From NCBI GenBank assembly GCA_033675265.1, contig JAUJYZ010001533.1, forward strand, positions 140,990-204,989: a stretch of 64,000 nucleotides of DNA, written 5' to 3'. The translations under genes and the position numbers were made by a program. Shown in pieces: positions 33,263-45,764 of the stretch. Within the stretch, counting starts at the first letter, position 1; each line of letters opens with the position of its first letter. Origin of the DNA: Actinostola sp. cb2023. Its lineage: Eukaryota; Cnidaria; Anthozoa; Actiniaria; Actinostolidae. The notes under the pieces are model-generated. The model was not told the DNA's origin and did not search any database. It was given only the letters and a program-made list of their open reading frames with translations.

Positions 33263-36200
33263 CTATACCACAACCAACCCATTAAACGATCAGAATAAAT
33301 AGTTGGGTTAGACAGAGTTAGATAGAGCTTTCATATGACGCACTAGACACACTACGCATATAGGTAGTAGCTATACCACAACCAACCCATTAAACGATCA
33401 GAATAAATAGTTGGGTTAGATAGAGTTAGATAGAGCTTTCATATGACGCACTAGACACACTACGCATATAGGTAGTAGCTATACCACAACCAACCCATTA
33501 AACGATCAGAATAAATAGTTGGGTTAGACAGAGTTAGATAGAGCTTTCATATGACGCACTAGACACACTACGCATATAGGTAGTAGCTATACCACAACCA
33601 ACCCATTAAACGATCAGAATAAATAGTTGGGTTAGACAGAGTTAGATAGAGCTTTCATATGACGCACTAGACACACTACGCATATAGGTAGTAGCTATAC
33701 CACAACCAACCCATTAAACGATCAGAATAAATAGTTGGGTTAGACAGAGTTAGATAGAGCTTTCATATGACGCACTAGACACACTACGCATATAGGTAGT
33801 AGCTATACCACAACCAACCCATTAAACGATCAGAATAAATAGTTGGGTTAGACAGAGTTAGATAGAGCTTTCATATGACGCACTAGACACACTACGCATA
33901 TAGGTAGTAGCTATACCACAACCAACCCATTAAACGATCAGAATAAATAGTTGGGTTAGACAGAGTTAGATAGAGCTTTCATATGACGCACTAGACACAC
34001 TACGCATATAGGTAGTAGCTATACCACAACCAACCCATTAAACGATCAGAATAAATAGTTGGGTTAGACAGAGTTAGATAGAGCTTTCATATGACGCACT
34101 AGACACACTACGCATATAGGTAGTAGCTATACCACAACCAACCCATTAAACGATCAGAATAAATAGTTGGGTTAGACAGAGTTAGATAGAGCTTTCATAT
34201 GACGCACTAGACACACTACGCATATAGGTAGTAGCTATACCACAACCAACCCATTAAACGATCAGAATAAATAGTTGGGTTAGACAGAGTTAGATAGAGC
34301 TTTCATATGACGCACTAGACACACTACGCATATAGGTAGTAGCTATACCACAACCAACCCATTAAACGATCAGAATAAATAGTTGGGTTAGACAGAGTTA
34401 GATAGAGCTTTCATATGACGCACTAGACACACTACGCATATAGGTAGTAGCTATACCACAACCAACCCATTAAACGATCAGAATAAATAGTTGGGTTAGA
34501 CAGAGTTAGATAGAGCTTTCATATGACGCACTAGACACACTACGCATATAGGTAGTAGCTATACCACAACCAACCCATTAAACGATCAGAATAAATAGTT
34601 GGGTTAGACAGAGTTAGATAGAGCTTTCATATGACGCACTAGACACACTACGCATATAGGTAGTAGCTATACCACAACCAACCCATTAAACGATCAGAAT
34701 AAATAGTTGGGTTAGACAGAGTTAGATAGAGCTTTCATATGACGCACTAGACACACTACGCATATAGGTAGTAGCTATACCACAACCAACCCATTAAACG
34801 ATCAGAATAAATAGTTGGGTTAGATAGAGTTAGATAGAGCTTTCATATGACGCACTAGACACACTACGCATATAGGTAGTAGCTATACCACAACCAACCC
34901 ATTAAACGATCAGAATAAATAGTTGGGTTAGACAGAGTTAGATAGAGCTTTCATATGACGCACTAGACACACTACGCATATAGGTAGTAGCTATACCACA
35001 ACCAACCCATTAAACGATCAGAATAAATAGTTGGGTTAGACAGAGTTAGATAGAGCTTTCATATGACGCACTAGACACACTACGCATATAGGTAGTAGCT
35101 ATACCACAACCAACCCATTAAACGATCAGAATAAATAGTTGGGTTAGACAGAGTTAGATAGAGCTTTCATATGACGCACTAGACACACTACGCATATAGG
35201 TAGTAGCTATACCACAACCAACCCATTAAACGATCAGAATAAATAGTTGGGTTAGACAGAGTTAGATAGAGCTTTCATATGACGCACTAGACACACTACG
35301 CATATAGGTAGTAGCTATACCACAACCAACCCATTAAACGATCAGAATAAATAGTTGGGTTAGACAGAGTTAGATAGAGCTTTCATATGACGCACTAGAC
35401 ACACTACGCATATAGGTAGTAGCTATACCACAACCAACCCATTAAACGATCAGAATAAATAGTTGGGTTAGACAGAGTTAGATAGAGCTTTCATATGACG
35501 CACTAGACACACTACGCATATAGGTAGTAGCTATACCACAACCAACCCATTAAACGATCAGAATAAATAGTTGGGTTAGATAGAGTTAGATAGAGCTTTC
35601 ATATGACGCACTAGACACACTACGCATATAGGTAGTAGCTATACCACAACCAACCCATTAAACGATCAGAATAAATAGTTGGGTTAGACAGAGTTAGATA
35701 GAGCTTTCATATGACGCACTAGACACACTACGCATATAGGTAGTAGCTATACCACAACCAACCCATTAAACGATCAGAATAAATAGTTGGGTTAGACAGA
35801 GTTAGATAGAGCTTTCATATGACGCACTAGACACACTACGCATATAGGTAGTAGCTATACCACAACCAACCCATTAAACGATCAGAATAAATAGTTGGGT
35901 TAGACAGAGTTAGATAGAGCTTTCATATGACGCACTAGACACACTACGCATATAGGTAGTAGCTATACCACAACCAACCCATTAAACGATCAGAATAAAT
36001 AGTTGGGTTAGACAGAGTTAGATAGAGCTTTCATATGACGCACTAGACACACTACGCATATAGGTAGTAGCTATACCACAACCAACCCATTAAACGATCA
36101 GAATAAATAGTTGGGTTAGACAGAGTTAGATAGAGCTTTCATATGACGCACTAGACACACTACGCATATAGGTAGTAGCTATACCACAACCAACCCATTA

Positions 36201-39200
36201 AACGATCAGAATAAATAGTTGGGTTAGACAGAGTTAGATAGAGCTTTCATATGACGCACTAGACACACTACGCATATAGGTAGTAGCTATACCACAACCA
36301 ACCCATTAAACGATCAGAATAAATAGTTGGGTTAGACAGAGTTAGATAGAGCTTTCATATGACGCACTAGACACACTACGCATATAGGTAGTAGCTATAC
36401 CACAACCAACCCATTAAACGATCAGAATAAATAGTTGGGTTAGACAGAGTTAGATAGAGCTTTCATATGACGCACTAGACACACTACGCATATAGGTAGT
36501 AGCTATACCACAACCAACCCATTAAACGATCAGAATAAATAGTTGGGTTAGAGACAGAGTTAGATAGAGCTTTCATATGACGCACTAGACACACTACGCA
36601 TATAGGTAGTAGCTATACCACAACCAACCCATTAAACGATCAGAATAAATAGTTGGGTTAGACAGAGTTAGATAGAGCTTTCATATGACGCACTAGACAC
36701 ACTACGCATATAGGTAGTAGCTATACCACAACCAACCCATTAAACGATCAGAATAAATAGTTGGGTTAGACAGAGTTAGATAGAGCTTTCATATGACGCA
36801 CTAGACACACTACGCATATAGGTAGTAGCTATACCACAACCAACCCATTAAACGATCAGAATAAATAGTTGGGTTAGACAGAGTTAGATAGAGCTTTCAT
36901 ATGACGCACTAGACACACTACGCATATAGGTAGTAGCTATACCACAACCAACCCATTAAACGATCAGAATAAATAGTTGGGTTAGACAGAGTTAGATAGA
37001 GCTTTCATATGACGCACTAGACACACTACGCATATAGGTAGTAGCTATACCACAACCAACCCATTAAACGATCAGAATAAATAGTTGGGTTAGATAGAGT
37101 TAGATAGAGCTTTCATATGACGCACTAGACACACTACGCATATAGGTAGTAGCTATACCACAACCAACCCATTAAACGATCAGAATAAATAGTTGGGTTA
37201 GACAGAGTTAGATAGAGCTTTCATATGACGCACTAGACACACTACGCATATAGGTAGTAGCTATACCACAACCAACCCATTAAACGATCAGAATAAATAG
37301 TTGGGTTAGACAGAGTTAGATAGAGCTTTCATATGACGCACTAGACACACTACGCATATAGGTAGTAGCTATACCACAACCAACCCATTAAACGATCAGA
37401 ATAAATAGTTGGGTTAGACAGAGTTAGATAGAGCTTTCATATGACGCACTAGACACACTACGCATATAGGTAGTAGCTATACCACAACCAACCCATTAAA
37501 CGATCAGAATAAATAGTTGGGTTAGACAGAGTTAGATAGAGCTTTCATATGACGCACTAGACACACTACGCATATAGGTAGTAGCTATACCACAACCAAC
37601 CCATTAAACGATCAGAATAAATAGTTGGGTTAGACAGAGTTAGATAGAGCTTTCATATGACGCACTAGACACACTACGCATATAGGTAGTAGCTATACCA
37701 CAACCAACCCATTAAACGATCAGAATAAATAGTTGGGTTAGACAGAGTTAGATAGAGCTTTCATATGACGCACTAGACACACTACGCATATAGGTAGTAG
37801 CTATACCACAACCAACCCATTAAACGATCAGAATAAATAGTTGGGTTAGACAGAGTTAGATAGAGCTTTCATATGACGCACTAGACACACTACGCATATA
37901 GGTAGTAGCTATACCACAACCAACCCATTAAACGATCAGAATAAATAGTTGGGTTAGACAGAGTTAGATAGAGCTTTCATATGACGCACTAGACACACTA
38001 CGCATATAGGTAGTAGCTATACCACAACCAACCCATTAAACGATCAGAATAAATAGTTGGGTTAGACAGAGTTAGATAGAGCTTTCATATGACGCACTAG
38101 ACACACTACGCATATAGGTAGTAGCTATACCACAACCAACCCATTAAACGATCAGAATAAATAGTTGGGTTAGACAGAGTTAGATAGAGCTTTCATATGA
38201 CGCACTAGACACACTACGCATATAGGTAGTAGCTATACCACAACCAACCCATTAAACGATCAGAATAAATAGTTGGGTTAGACAGAGTTAGATAGAGCTT
38301 TCATATGACGCACTAGACACACTACGCATATAGGTAGTAGCTATACCACAACCAACCCATTAAACGATCAGAATAAATAGTTGGGTTAGACAGAGTTAGA
38401 TAGAGCTTTCATATGACGCACTAGACACACTACGCATATAGGTAGTAGCTATACCACAACCAACCCATTAAACGATCAGAATAAATAGTTGGGTTAGACA
38501 GAGTTAGATAGAGCTTTCATATGACGCACTAGACACACTACGCATATAGGTAGTAGCTATACCACAACCAACCCATTAAACGATCAGAATAAATAGTTGG
38601 TTAGACAGAGTTAGATAGAGCTTTCATATGACGCACTAGACACACTACGCATATAGGTAGTAGCTATACCACAACCAACCCATTAAACGATCAGAATAAA
38701 TAGTTGGGTTAGACAGAGTTAGATAGAGCTTTCATATGACGCACTAGACACACTACGCATATAGGTAGTAGCTATACCACAACCAACCCATTAAACGATC
38801 AGAATAAATAGTTTGGGTTAGACAGAGTTAGATAGAGCTTTCATATGACGCACTAGACACACTACGCATATAGGTAGTAGCTATACCACAACCAACCCAT
38901 TAAACGATCAGAATAAATAGTTGGGTTAGACAGAGTTAGATAGAGCTTTCATATGACGCACTAGACACACTACGCATATAGGTAGTAGCTATACCACAAC
39001 CAACCCATTAAACGATCAGAATAAATAGTTGGGTTAGATAGAGTTAGATAGAGCTTTCATATGACGCACTAGACACACTACGCATATAGGTAGTAGCTAT
39101 ACCACAACCAACCCATTAAACGATCAGAATAAATAGTTGGGTTAGACAGAGTTAGATAGAGCTTTCATATGACGCACTAGACACACTACGCATATAGGTA

Positions 39201-40402
39201 GTAGCTATACCACAACCAACCCATTAAACGATCAGAATAAATAGTTGGGTTAGACAGAGTTAGATAGAGCTTTCATATGACGCACTAGACACACTACGCA
39301 TATAGGTAGTAGCTATACCACAACCAACCCATTAAACGATCAGAATAAATAGTTGGGTTAGACAGAGTTAGATAGAGCTTTCATATGACGCACTAGACAC
39401 ACTACGCATATAGGTAGTAGCTATACCACAACCAACCCATTAAACGATCAGAATAAATAGTTGGGTTAGACAGAGTTAGATAGAGCTTTCATATGACGCA
39501 CTAGACACACTACGCATATAGGTAGTAGCTATACCACAACCAACCCATTAAACGATCAGAATAAATAGTTGGGTTAGACAGAGTTAGATAGAGCTTTCAT
39601 ATGACGCACTAGACACACTACGCATATAGGTAGTAGCTATACCACAACCAACCCATTAAACGATCAGAATAAATAGTTGGGTTAGATAGAGTTAGATAGA
39701 GCTTTCATATGACGCACTAGACACACTACGCATATAGGTAGTAGCTATACCACAACCAACCCATTAAACGATCAGAATAAATAGTTGGGTTAGACAGAGT
39801 TAGATAGAGCTTTCATATGACGCACTAGACACACTACGCATATAGGTAGTAGCTATACCACAACCAACCCATTAAACGATCAGAATAAATAGTTGGGTTA
39901 GACAGAGTTAGATAGAGCTTTCATATGACGCACTAGACACACTACGCATATAGGTAGTAGCTATACCACAACCAACCCATTAAACGATCAGAATAAATAG
40001 TTGGGTTAGACAGAGTTAGATAGAGCTTTCATATGACGCACTAGACACACTACGCATATAGGTAGTAGCTATACCACAACCAACCCATTAAACGATCAGA
40101 ATAAATAGTTGGGTTAGATAGAGTTAGATAGAGCTTTCATATGACACACTAGACACACTACGCATATAGGTAGTAGCTATACCACAACCAACCCATTAAA
40201 CGATCAGAATAAATAGTTGGGTTAGACAGAGTTAGATAGAGTTAGATAGAGCTTTCATATGACACACTAGACACACTACGCATATAGGTAGTAGCTATAC
40301 CACAACCAACCCATTAAACGATCAGAATAAATAGTTGGGTTAGACAGAGTTAGATAGAGCTTTCATATGACACACTAGACACACTGCGCACATAGGTAGT
40401 AG
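33263..40402. repeat. 108-bp satellite array, about 66 copies
   Basis: The unit begins CTATACCACAACCAACCC and includes CATATGACGCACTAGACAC. The phase stays at 108 bp throughout (for example 33263, 33371, 33479, 33587). Copies are almost identical. The commonest variant is GATAGAG for GACAGAG in single units (33419, 34823, 35579, 37093, 39037, 39685, 40117), and there are single indels near 36551, 38601 and 38812. Only the last three units share a GACACACTAG change. No open frame of note is seen. Confidence 0.97.
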
Positions 40403-40818
40403 CGTTCCTGTTCTCTTCAATCCCACCACGACATTCTGTAAGAAAGAACAACATTAGTTGTAAGTGGTATTGCAGTCTGCCATCAATTGTAAAAATCAAC
40501 AAGACAAGTGTACATGCTTATTCTACATTCTAATGCTGGATTTTTGTGGTCATCAACAAATCAAATAAAAGACAAATAAATTGTTTTGGTATATACCACA
40601 CAAGACACACAGGTGAATAGTGCTTTTCGTGCGCTGTGATTGGTTAATCAAACTAGGGATATCCTTGGCTATTAACCTCCGAGCAAAACAAGATGGCGTC
40701 GTGTTTCGCGCGCGAGCGTGTCTTTTTCTTCTTGAAAATAAATTTTATATATTTGTCTGGCTATTCACCTGTAAATATCCACCACTACTCACATCTACTT
40801 CGGGGTATTCAAATAATT
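40403..40818. other. Gap after the satellite
   Basis: Unrecognised sequence with short frames only. Confidence 0.35.
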
Positions 40819-42119
40819 ACTCGGGCTTCCTGTGGAAGGCCCGAGTCATAAATTACAGACGGTTTTTCTTTGTCGTCGTCGTTATGTTTCTACGCCAAAT
40901 CTGCAAGTGGTCACCATAGCGCATGCGTGTTTACCGCTGACGGCATTGCAGGCTCATATTTACGAATAAATACCGACTGATGAAATACCGATCATTTGCC
41001 GAATAATAAAGCTAGCTAGTGCGCATGCTCTCCAAATGTGTGTACTAAATAATCGAAGGTTCAAACCACATGATTTTTCAGCGTGAACGTGCTTGTCGGC
41101 ATCTGCTGACTGAAAATGTTGTGTCCTGCGAAGAAAGCTTTGGCGGAAAGAATCATGCCTTATACGCTCATCTCGCATACAAACGCAGACGGCTTTCGTA
41201 GTAGACCCACACTAAAAGTTGTCGAGCGTTTTCGGAACGGGTCGGTCCACGAACTCAATAGCAACACTAGCAAATCTAGCAAAGTTCAAACTTAGTTCTT
41301 ACGAGATTGCAAATGAGCCATATATGAGCCCAAACTACGAAAAAAACTGACAAAACTATAACTTTTAACTTATATTTTTAACAACAAACTCTAGCGCTGA
41401 AACGATCACCTCAGATGTCAAGAAAACCAAGAATCTTCGACTTGATGAGCAGCACTTCGAAGCCGAAGGCGACACAAACAACAAGCCAACAGCAGGAGTT
41501 CCTGGTTCCCTTTGTACTTCCGAGCATTATCCAATTAGCTTATCGCACTAAATCTACCAGATTCGAGTTCCGGCATAACAAGGATTTTGTAAACCGATCT
41601 CACGTGCACAAACACGCTGATCTTTAAATCATGTACGGTATGCACGTCCACACGTGGTGAGAACGATCAGAACCACAGGTAGCCCTCTGCAGGTAGCCCA
41701 AGCTCTACTCATGGCAGCCCAAGCAATACATTTGTGGAGTGTACGAACGTGATTTACAGTGAATGTATGGGGCGAAAAATACGTATTTTTTGTTTTAATA
41801 TATTTGAACATACCTTGGTCCTGTGTTGTTGTTAATGCTATTTAAACATCATTCTGGCTGGTTCTTTATTGACTCAATTTTTCAAAAACTGCTCTATAAA
41901 ACGGCTAAAAACCAGCCAGAATGACGTTAAATAGCATTAACAACAACACTGTTCAAATATATTAAAACAAAAAATACGTATTTTTTAGAATTGTACTTTA
42001 TAGGAACCGTTCAAGCTGCCTAACTGAACCATGTGACTAAAATCGTCAACCGTCACAAGAGCCTTTGTACTACTCAGCGGTATCATTTACAGCATTAAAG
42101 CAATAAGAAGCCCGAGTAA
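40819..42119. mobile_element. Possible DNA element with ACTCGGGCTTC ends
   Basis: ACTCGGGCTTCC at 40820 and GAAGCCCGAGT at about 42108 are inverted. The first 100 bp (to GCAAGTGGTCACC) recur at 63765-63865, and the other end (CTAGACGCTC) recurs inverted near 45000-45034. A plus-strand frame at 41415-41627 has no recognised domain. Boundaries are tentative. Confidence 0.45.
41775..41986. repeat. Hairpin with arms of about 90 bp
   Basis: AAAAATACGTATTTTTTGTT through TTGTTGTTAATGCTATTT and CTGGCTGGTT is followed by its inverse, ending at 41986. The arms are nearly perfect; probably a MITE nested in the element around it. Confidence 0.75.
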
Positions 42120-42337
42120 ACGCTCTAGGAGCGTCTAGTTGTTAAATGATAAACGTATCGTTATATAATGCTTACTTGCTTTAGAACATGATTATGACTC
42201 TGCAATAGAGCCGGCGAAATATAGTAATACAGTAATAAACAATCTTGTAAGTGAAAGGGACACTTGGTGTTTGCAATGATCTTCATGCATTCACGGCCTT
42301 AATTGTATATTTTTCTTTTCTAAACATCAAAACTAAC

Positions 42338-42718
42338 CTGATGTTGCAGATTCTGTAGATGCGTGGTTTGGTTCTCCTGTCTGGCCTTCTTTTTCATCCA
42401 AATTCCTTAATATACTGTCTTTTGCACATGTGAAAGTATCTTTAAAGAAATCATCTATATTGTCAAAGTCAAAGGTTTCTATTTCTTTCACGTATTTGAT
42501 AAATTTGTAGACTGTAGTATTTGTCGAAGCGCACAGGAACTCAACAGTGTCCTCAGCTGCCACAGTCACATTACCACATGCAATCGCTCTGATCTTGACT
42601 CTTTCCATACCAAATTGTTCTGCAACTTTTTTCCAGTTCTCGTCTGGTGCTAAATGGTCTACAAGTTTCTCTCTTACACGAGCATCAAAATTACAAAGCT
42701 CTCTCAATAACTGATAAC
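42338..42718 (-). CDS. Gene C death-domain exon
   Basis: Minus-strand exon of 381 nt, phase 1 on both sides; acceptor CATTCTACAG, donor ATCAG followed by GTTAGT. The death domain spans most of it: LCNFDARVREKLVDHL (helix 1), ENWKKVAEQFGMERVKIRAI (helices 2-3), AAEDTVEFLCASTNTTV (helix 4 to 5) and YKFIKYVKEIETFDFDNIDD (helices 5-6). A polar tail follows (EGQTGEPNHASTESATSG). It joins the main exon to give GEGK-R-YQLLRELCNF. The frame is intact, so this copy is likely functional. Tail exons like those of gene A must lie downstream on the minus strand but were not found. Confidence 0.85.
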
Positions 42719-43390
42719 CTGTAGAATGAACAACGGGTTGGTACTATATTCCCTTTTCCAAGGTACTGACATACAACATGTGTACCTGGGTTGTACAACA
42801 AATTAACACTGAAATTAGGCGCAGCCGAATTTTTTTTTTACCAATTTCAAGGTGTTTGGATATCGGATGAAACACTCTTTTTCGTGTTTGATCTATTACT
42901 TCCTAAACCGTTAATAACTAATGGAAAATAATTAAAAGCGCAATGATCGACTGAATACAAAAGAAAACCGTATCAATCATATACTCAGTAATTTAAAATA
43001 TTTCAACATGTTTAAAATTATAAGACCTTTCGCTCATCTTTCCTCAACATTTCCTCCGACCACCTTATAGTACAGAAGTTCTCTGCCGAATAGGATAGTT
43101 GATTTTTTTGTCGAAGACAACGTGTGAAGTTTAGTCAGTCAAGACTGTTACTCATAAAGGGCGTCCACTACATCTGGAGTGCAACAGGACCGACACAAAA
43201 CCTATAGACCCTGACTGTTCACAATTATGATCGATGATCTTCCTCCACCTTTCCTTCCCACTTTCCTCTCCCTTACTCTCCTCTTTCCTTTCCCCTTTCC
43301 TTTCACTTGCCTCATCCTTGCCTTATCATTTGCTCCTCATTTCTTCCCTCTCATTTTCTCCCCCTTTCCTCCACCTTTCCTACTTCTGAT
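42719..43390. other. Gene C intron 2 with a pyrimidine-rich tract
   Basis: The intron between the main and death-domain exons. From 43228 to 43375 the plus strand is a C/T-rich tract (CTTTCCTTCC-like). No gene. Confidence 0.6.
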
Positions 43391-43397
43391 CTTGCTT

Positions 43398-43590
43398 TGA
43401 TGGTGATGCTGTAACTATAGTTATGATGGTGATACTATGCATATGATGGTGATACTATGGATATGATGGTGATACTATATGGATATGATGGTGATACTAT
43501 GGATATGATGGTGATACTATACTATGGATATCATGGTGATACTATGGATATGATGGTGATACTATGGATATGATACTATGGATATGATGA
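43398..43590. repeat. 20-bp minisatellite (TATGATGGTGATACTATGGA)
   Basis: About nine imperfect units just downstream (minus strand) of the gene C main-exon donor. Confidence 0.85.
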
Positions 43591-43635
43591 TAACTCTGTA
43601 TCTCAAGATATGTCTATCAAACGTAGCGTACTCAC

Positions 43636-44644
43636 GTTTTCCTTCACCAGGACTGATATCTAGAAAAATGTTGCGCCTTTGTAAACAGGTTTCTTGATGT
43701 TGTTTACACATTATTCGACACGAATAAGTTCCAAAATCCACTACTTGTACTCGAGTCTTGTTCAATGTTTGTGAATGTTCAGAGAGTATAGCTCTATCTT
43801 TTTCCCACTCAATTTCAAATTGATCATAATCCAGTGTTTCACTTTCTCCTTCCATGACGTGCAACGTGCAACTAATCGAAACATCTTGGCCCTCGTTTAT
43901 TTCACCAAGAGGCCGCTGACATAATTCTAGCTTCAACGATTCGTTGTTTAGTGTTAAGCATTGATAGCATTGTAAGTGTTGGCGCTCTAGGTCGTCTGTA
44001 GTACTTGTCGACCGCCGACGACGCCTGATGAAGTGAACTATGAGCGCTGATAATATGCCAGCCAGTATTAATACAGCTGTACCTACTACAATTCCTGCTA
44101 TTTCACTAGAGCTCAAACCATTTTTAATATATACACCAGTAGTCAACATTTTGCTGGACGATGAAGGGTGTGGTATGGCTGTTGGCGTACATTCTAAGGC
44201 ACGTTGTATCGAGCAGTGTTGTTGTTCTCGCATACCATGTGCTTTACATTCCTCTATCCTCACGTCTTTATCATCACCACAGCAGTAAGAACATTTCTGG
44301 CAGCCATGTGTTGTAATGTTATCAAAGTAGTAGCCTATTGTACAGGTATTAGAACAAATAGAATCTTTATCTACTGTACAATTCCTTGTTCCTCTTTCTT
44401 TAGGGTCACAAATGCTGCATGATTTGCAGGAGCTTGGTCCGTATTCGTCAGAGAAAGTTTGCCCAGGAATGCACGGCTCACAATGAATCGCTCGTTTCCG
44501 AAATTCAGTCAGCTTGGTACCACATAATGGCCTTAGACCACGCCCCTCTGGACAATAGTGACAGGTATAACAGTCCAGCTTCATTCCTTTCGAGTCAATG
44601 ATAATATAGTTATCATCAGGACAACGACCTTGCGAAAGTATAAC
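43636..44644 (-). CDS. Gene C main exon: TNFR cysteine-rich repeats, transmembrane helix, Ig-like domain
   Basis: Intact minus-strand exon of 1009 nt; acceptor CATGTTGCAG (phase 0), donor AAAAC followed by GTGAGT (phase 1). Repeat 1 includes CHYCPEGRGLRPLCG; repeat 2 CEPCIPGQTFSDEYGPSSCK and CTVDKDSIC; repeat 3 CTIGYYFDNITTHGCQKCSY and CSIQRALEC. A serine-rich stalk leads to a helix (IAGIVVGTAVLILAGILSAL) and an RRRRR stop-transfer. About 35 residues later an Ig-like domain begins: EGQDVSISCTL, FEIEWEKD, VVDFGTYSCRIMC, ending ISPGEGK. Extracellular cysteine-rich repeats bind TNF-family ligands. The Ig-like part would be cytosolic if this is the only membrane span. The signal exon lies upstream and was not found. 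Confidence 0.88.
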
Positions 44645-45410
44645 CTGCAACATGGATAAATTAAATATAAAAAGAGATTAAAGGCAACAAGCTATACAGC
44701 TACAGAATTTTGCACAAATTCCTTATTCAATCTAAACCGCCCCACCCCCTCGGGGAAAGGGGGAGGGGGTGGGGGTTACGTATAATGGCTTATACGCGGG
44801 AAGACTCCGCCCGAACACGTGGCCCGAAAGGGTACCTTTTCAGGCTGGAGGTATATACAAGAACGAAAAATTTATTTTGTTATATTTTTGAGCGTATTCT
44901 ATAACATTTTATTTATTATGTATGTACATCCTTGTATAAATAGTTTTATTTATTATTTGTAAGCTGTAGCATGTGTAATGTTGGTGGCAAATCAATAAAC
45001 TAGACGCTCTACTAGCGTGAAGTCGGGCTTCTAACTGATATAACCTATTTGAACTAAATATTATTATAGATATCGCAGCGCGATTAAAACAGTGTTCGTT
45101 CGCTCGTTTGTAGTTGAATCAGTTTTCAATCTGCAGTATTCAATGTCATTTCTTGCTTTTCAACATTATTCTGATTCCTCAAGCAAACATAGTTTGGTTC
45201 AGTTGAACCAACGTTGAGCACTAGCTTGGTTCGCACTTCAGAATAACGAAGATGAGAATTATGGACAAGGGGAAACGTTCTCTTCTTTTTGAAAGCCACT
45301 TTTGGTGTTGTTGAAATAAAGGAATTTCCTGGTGCACTTGTGCACTTCTCCACTTTTTTATTGGATACAAAGTTAGTCAGTCTTCCTCATGTAGAAGATT
45401 ACTGGTGGCG
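44645..45410. other. Region 5' of gene C main exon
   Basis: Contains a C/G-rich MITE-like piece (44738-44850; GGGAAAGGGGGAGGGGGTGG and CCCGAAAGGGTACC) and the CTAGACGCTC repeat end near 45000. No signal-peptide exon is recognised. Confidence 0.4.
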
Positions 45411-45414
45411 TGCA

Positions 45415-45640
45415 TGCCAGATTATGAGGTTGCAAGAGTAGGTGGTGTACGTGTTACAGTTTCCAATTCTTTAGGATCTACACTTGGAGGACACAATTGA
45501 AGACTGTTGAGGATCGTTACAACATCTGCAAATAACACACGAAGGGTTGCATGATTTAGAAGCGCGTTTGGATTTCCCATAACCGATATATTTGCTTGGA
45601 AGCAGGATAATTATCGTTCTCATCAAAACTTGTTGAACGT
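45415..45640 (-). mobile_element. Possible BEL/Pao-type integrase remnant
   Basis: Minus-strand reading, with frame changes, gives NHATLRVLFADVVTILNS, then LQLCPPSVDPKELETVT, a pattern like the end of BEL/Pao integrases (a leucine-rich helix, ILNSRPL, then SDPxDLEPLTP). It is short, and the usual RPL is replaced. It lies directly beside the 11-bp array. Confidence 0.3.
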
Positions 45641-45764
45641 CTTTGGTCAGTTTCAATAGTGGTAGCATGCAGTGACAGGTTCATGATACGTTGTACTGGG
45701 CTTATTGAAGTCAACCGCCACGTTTGTGGAATAAATATATGATGAAACAGATGGTTCAGACAAC

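Noticed and set aside
33263..40402. Hammerhead ribozyme in the 108-bp satellite
   Set aside because: Checked both strands of the unit for CTGATGA and GAAA cores in the required order; they are absent.
40960..41178. Candidate tail exon of gene C on the minus strand
   Set aside because: The frame is open and polar, but no acceptor with matching phase and no similarity to the gene A tail could be shown.
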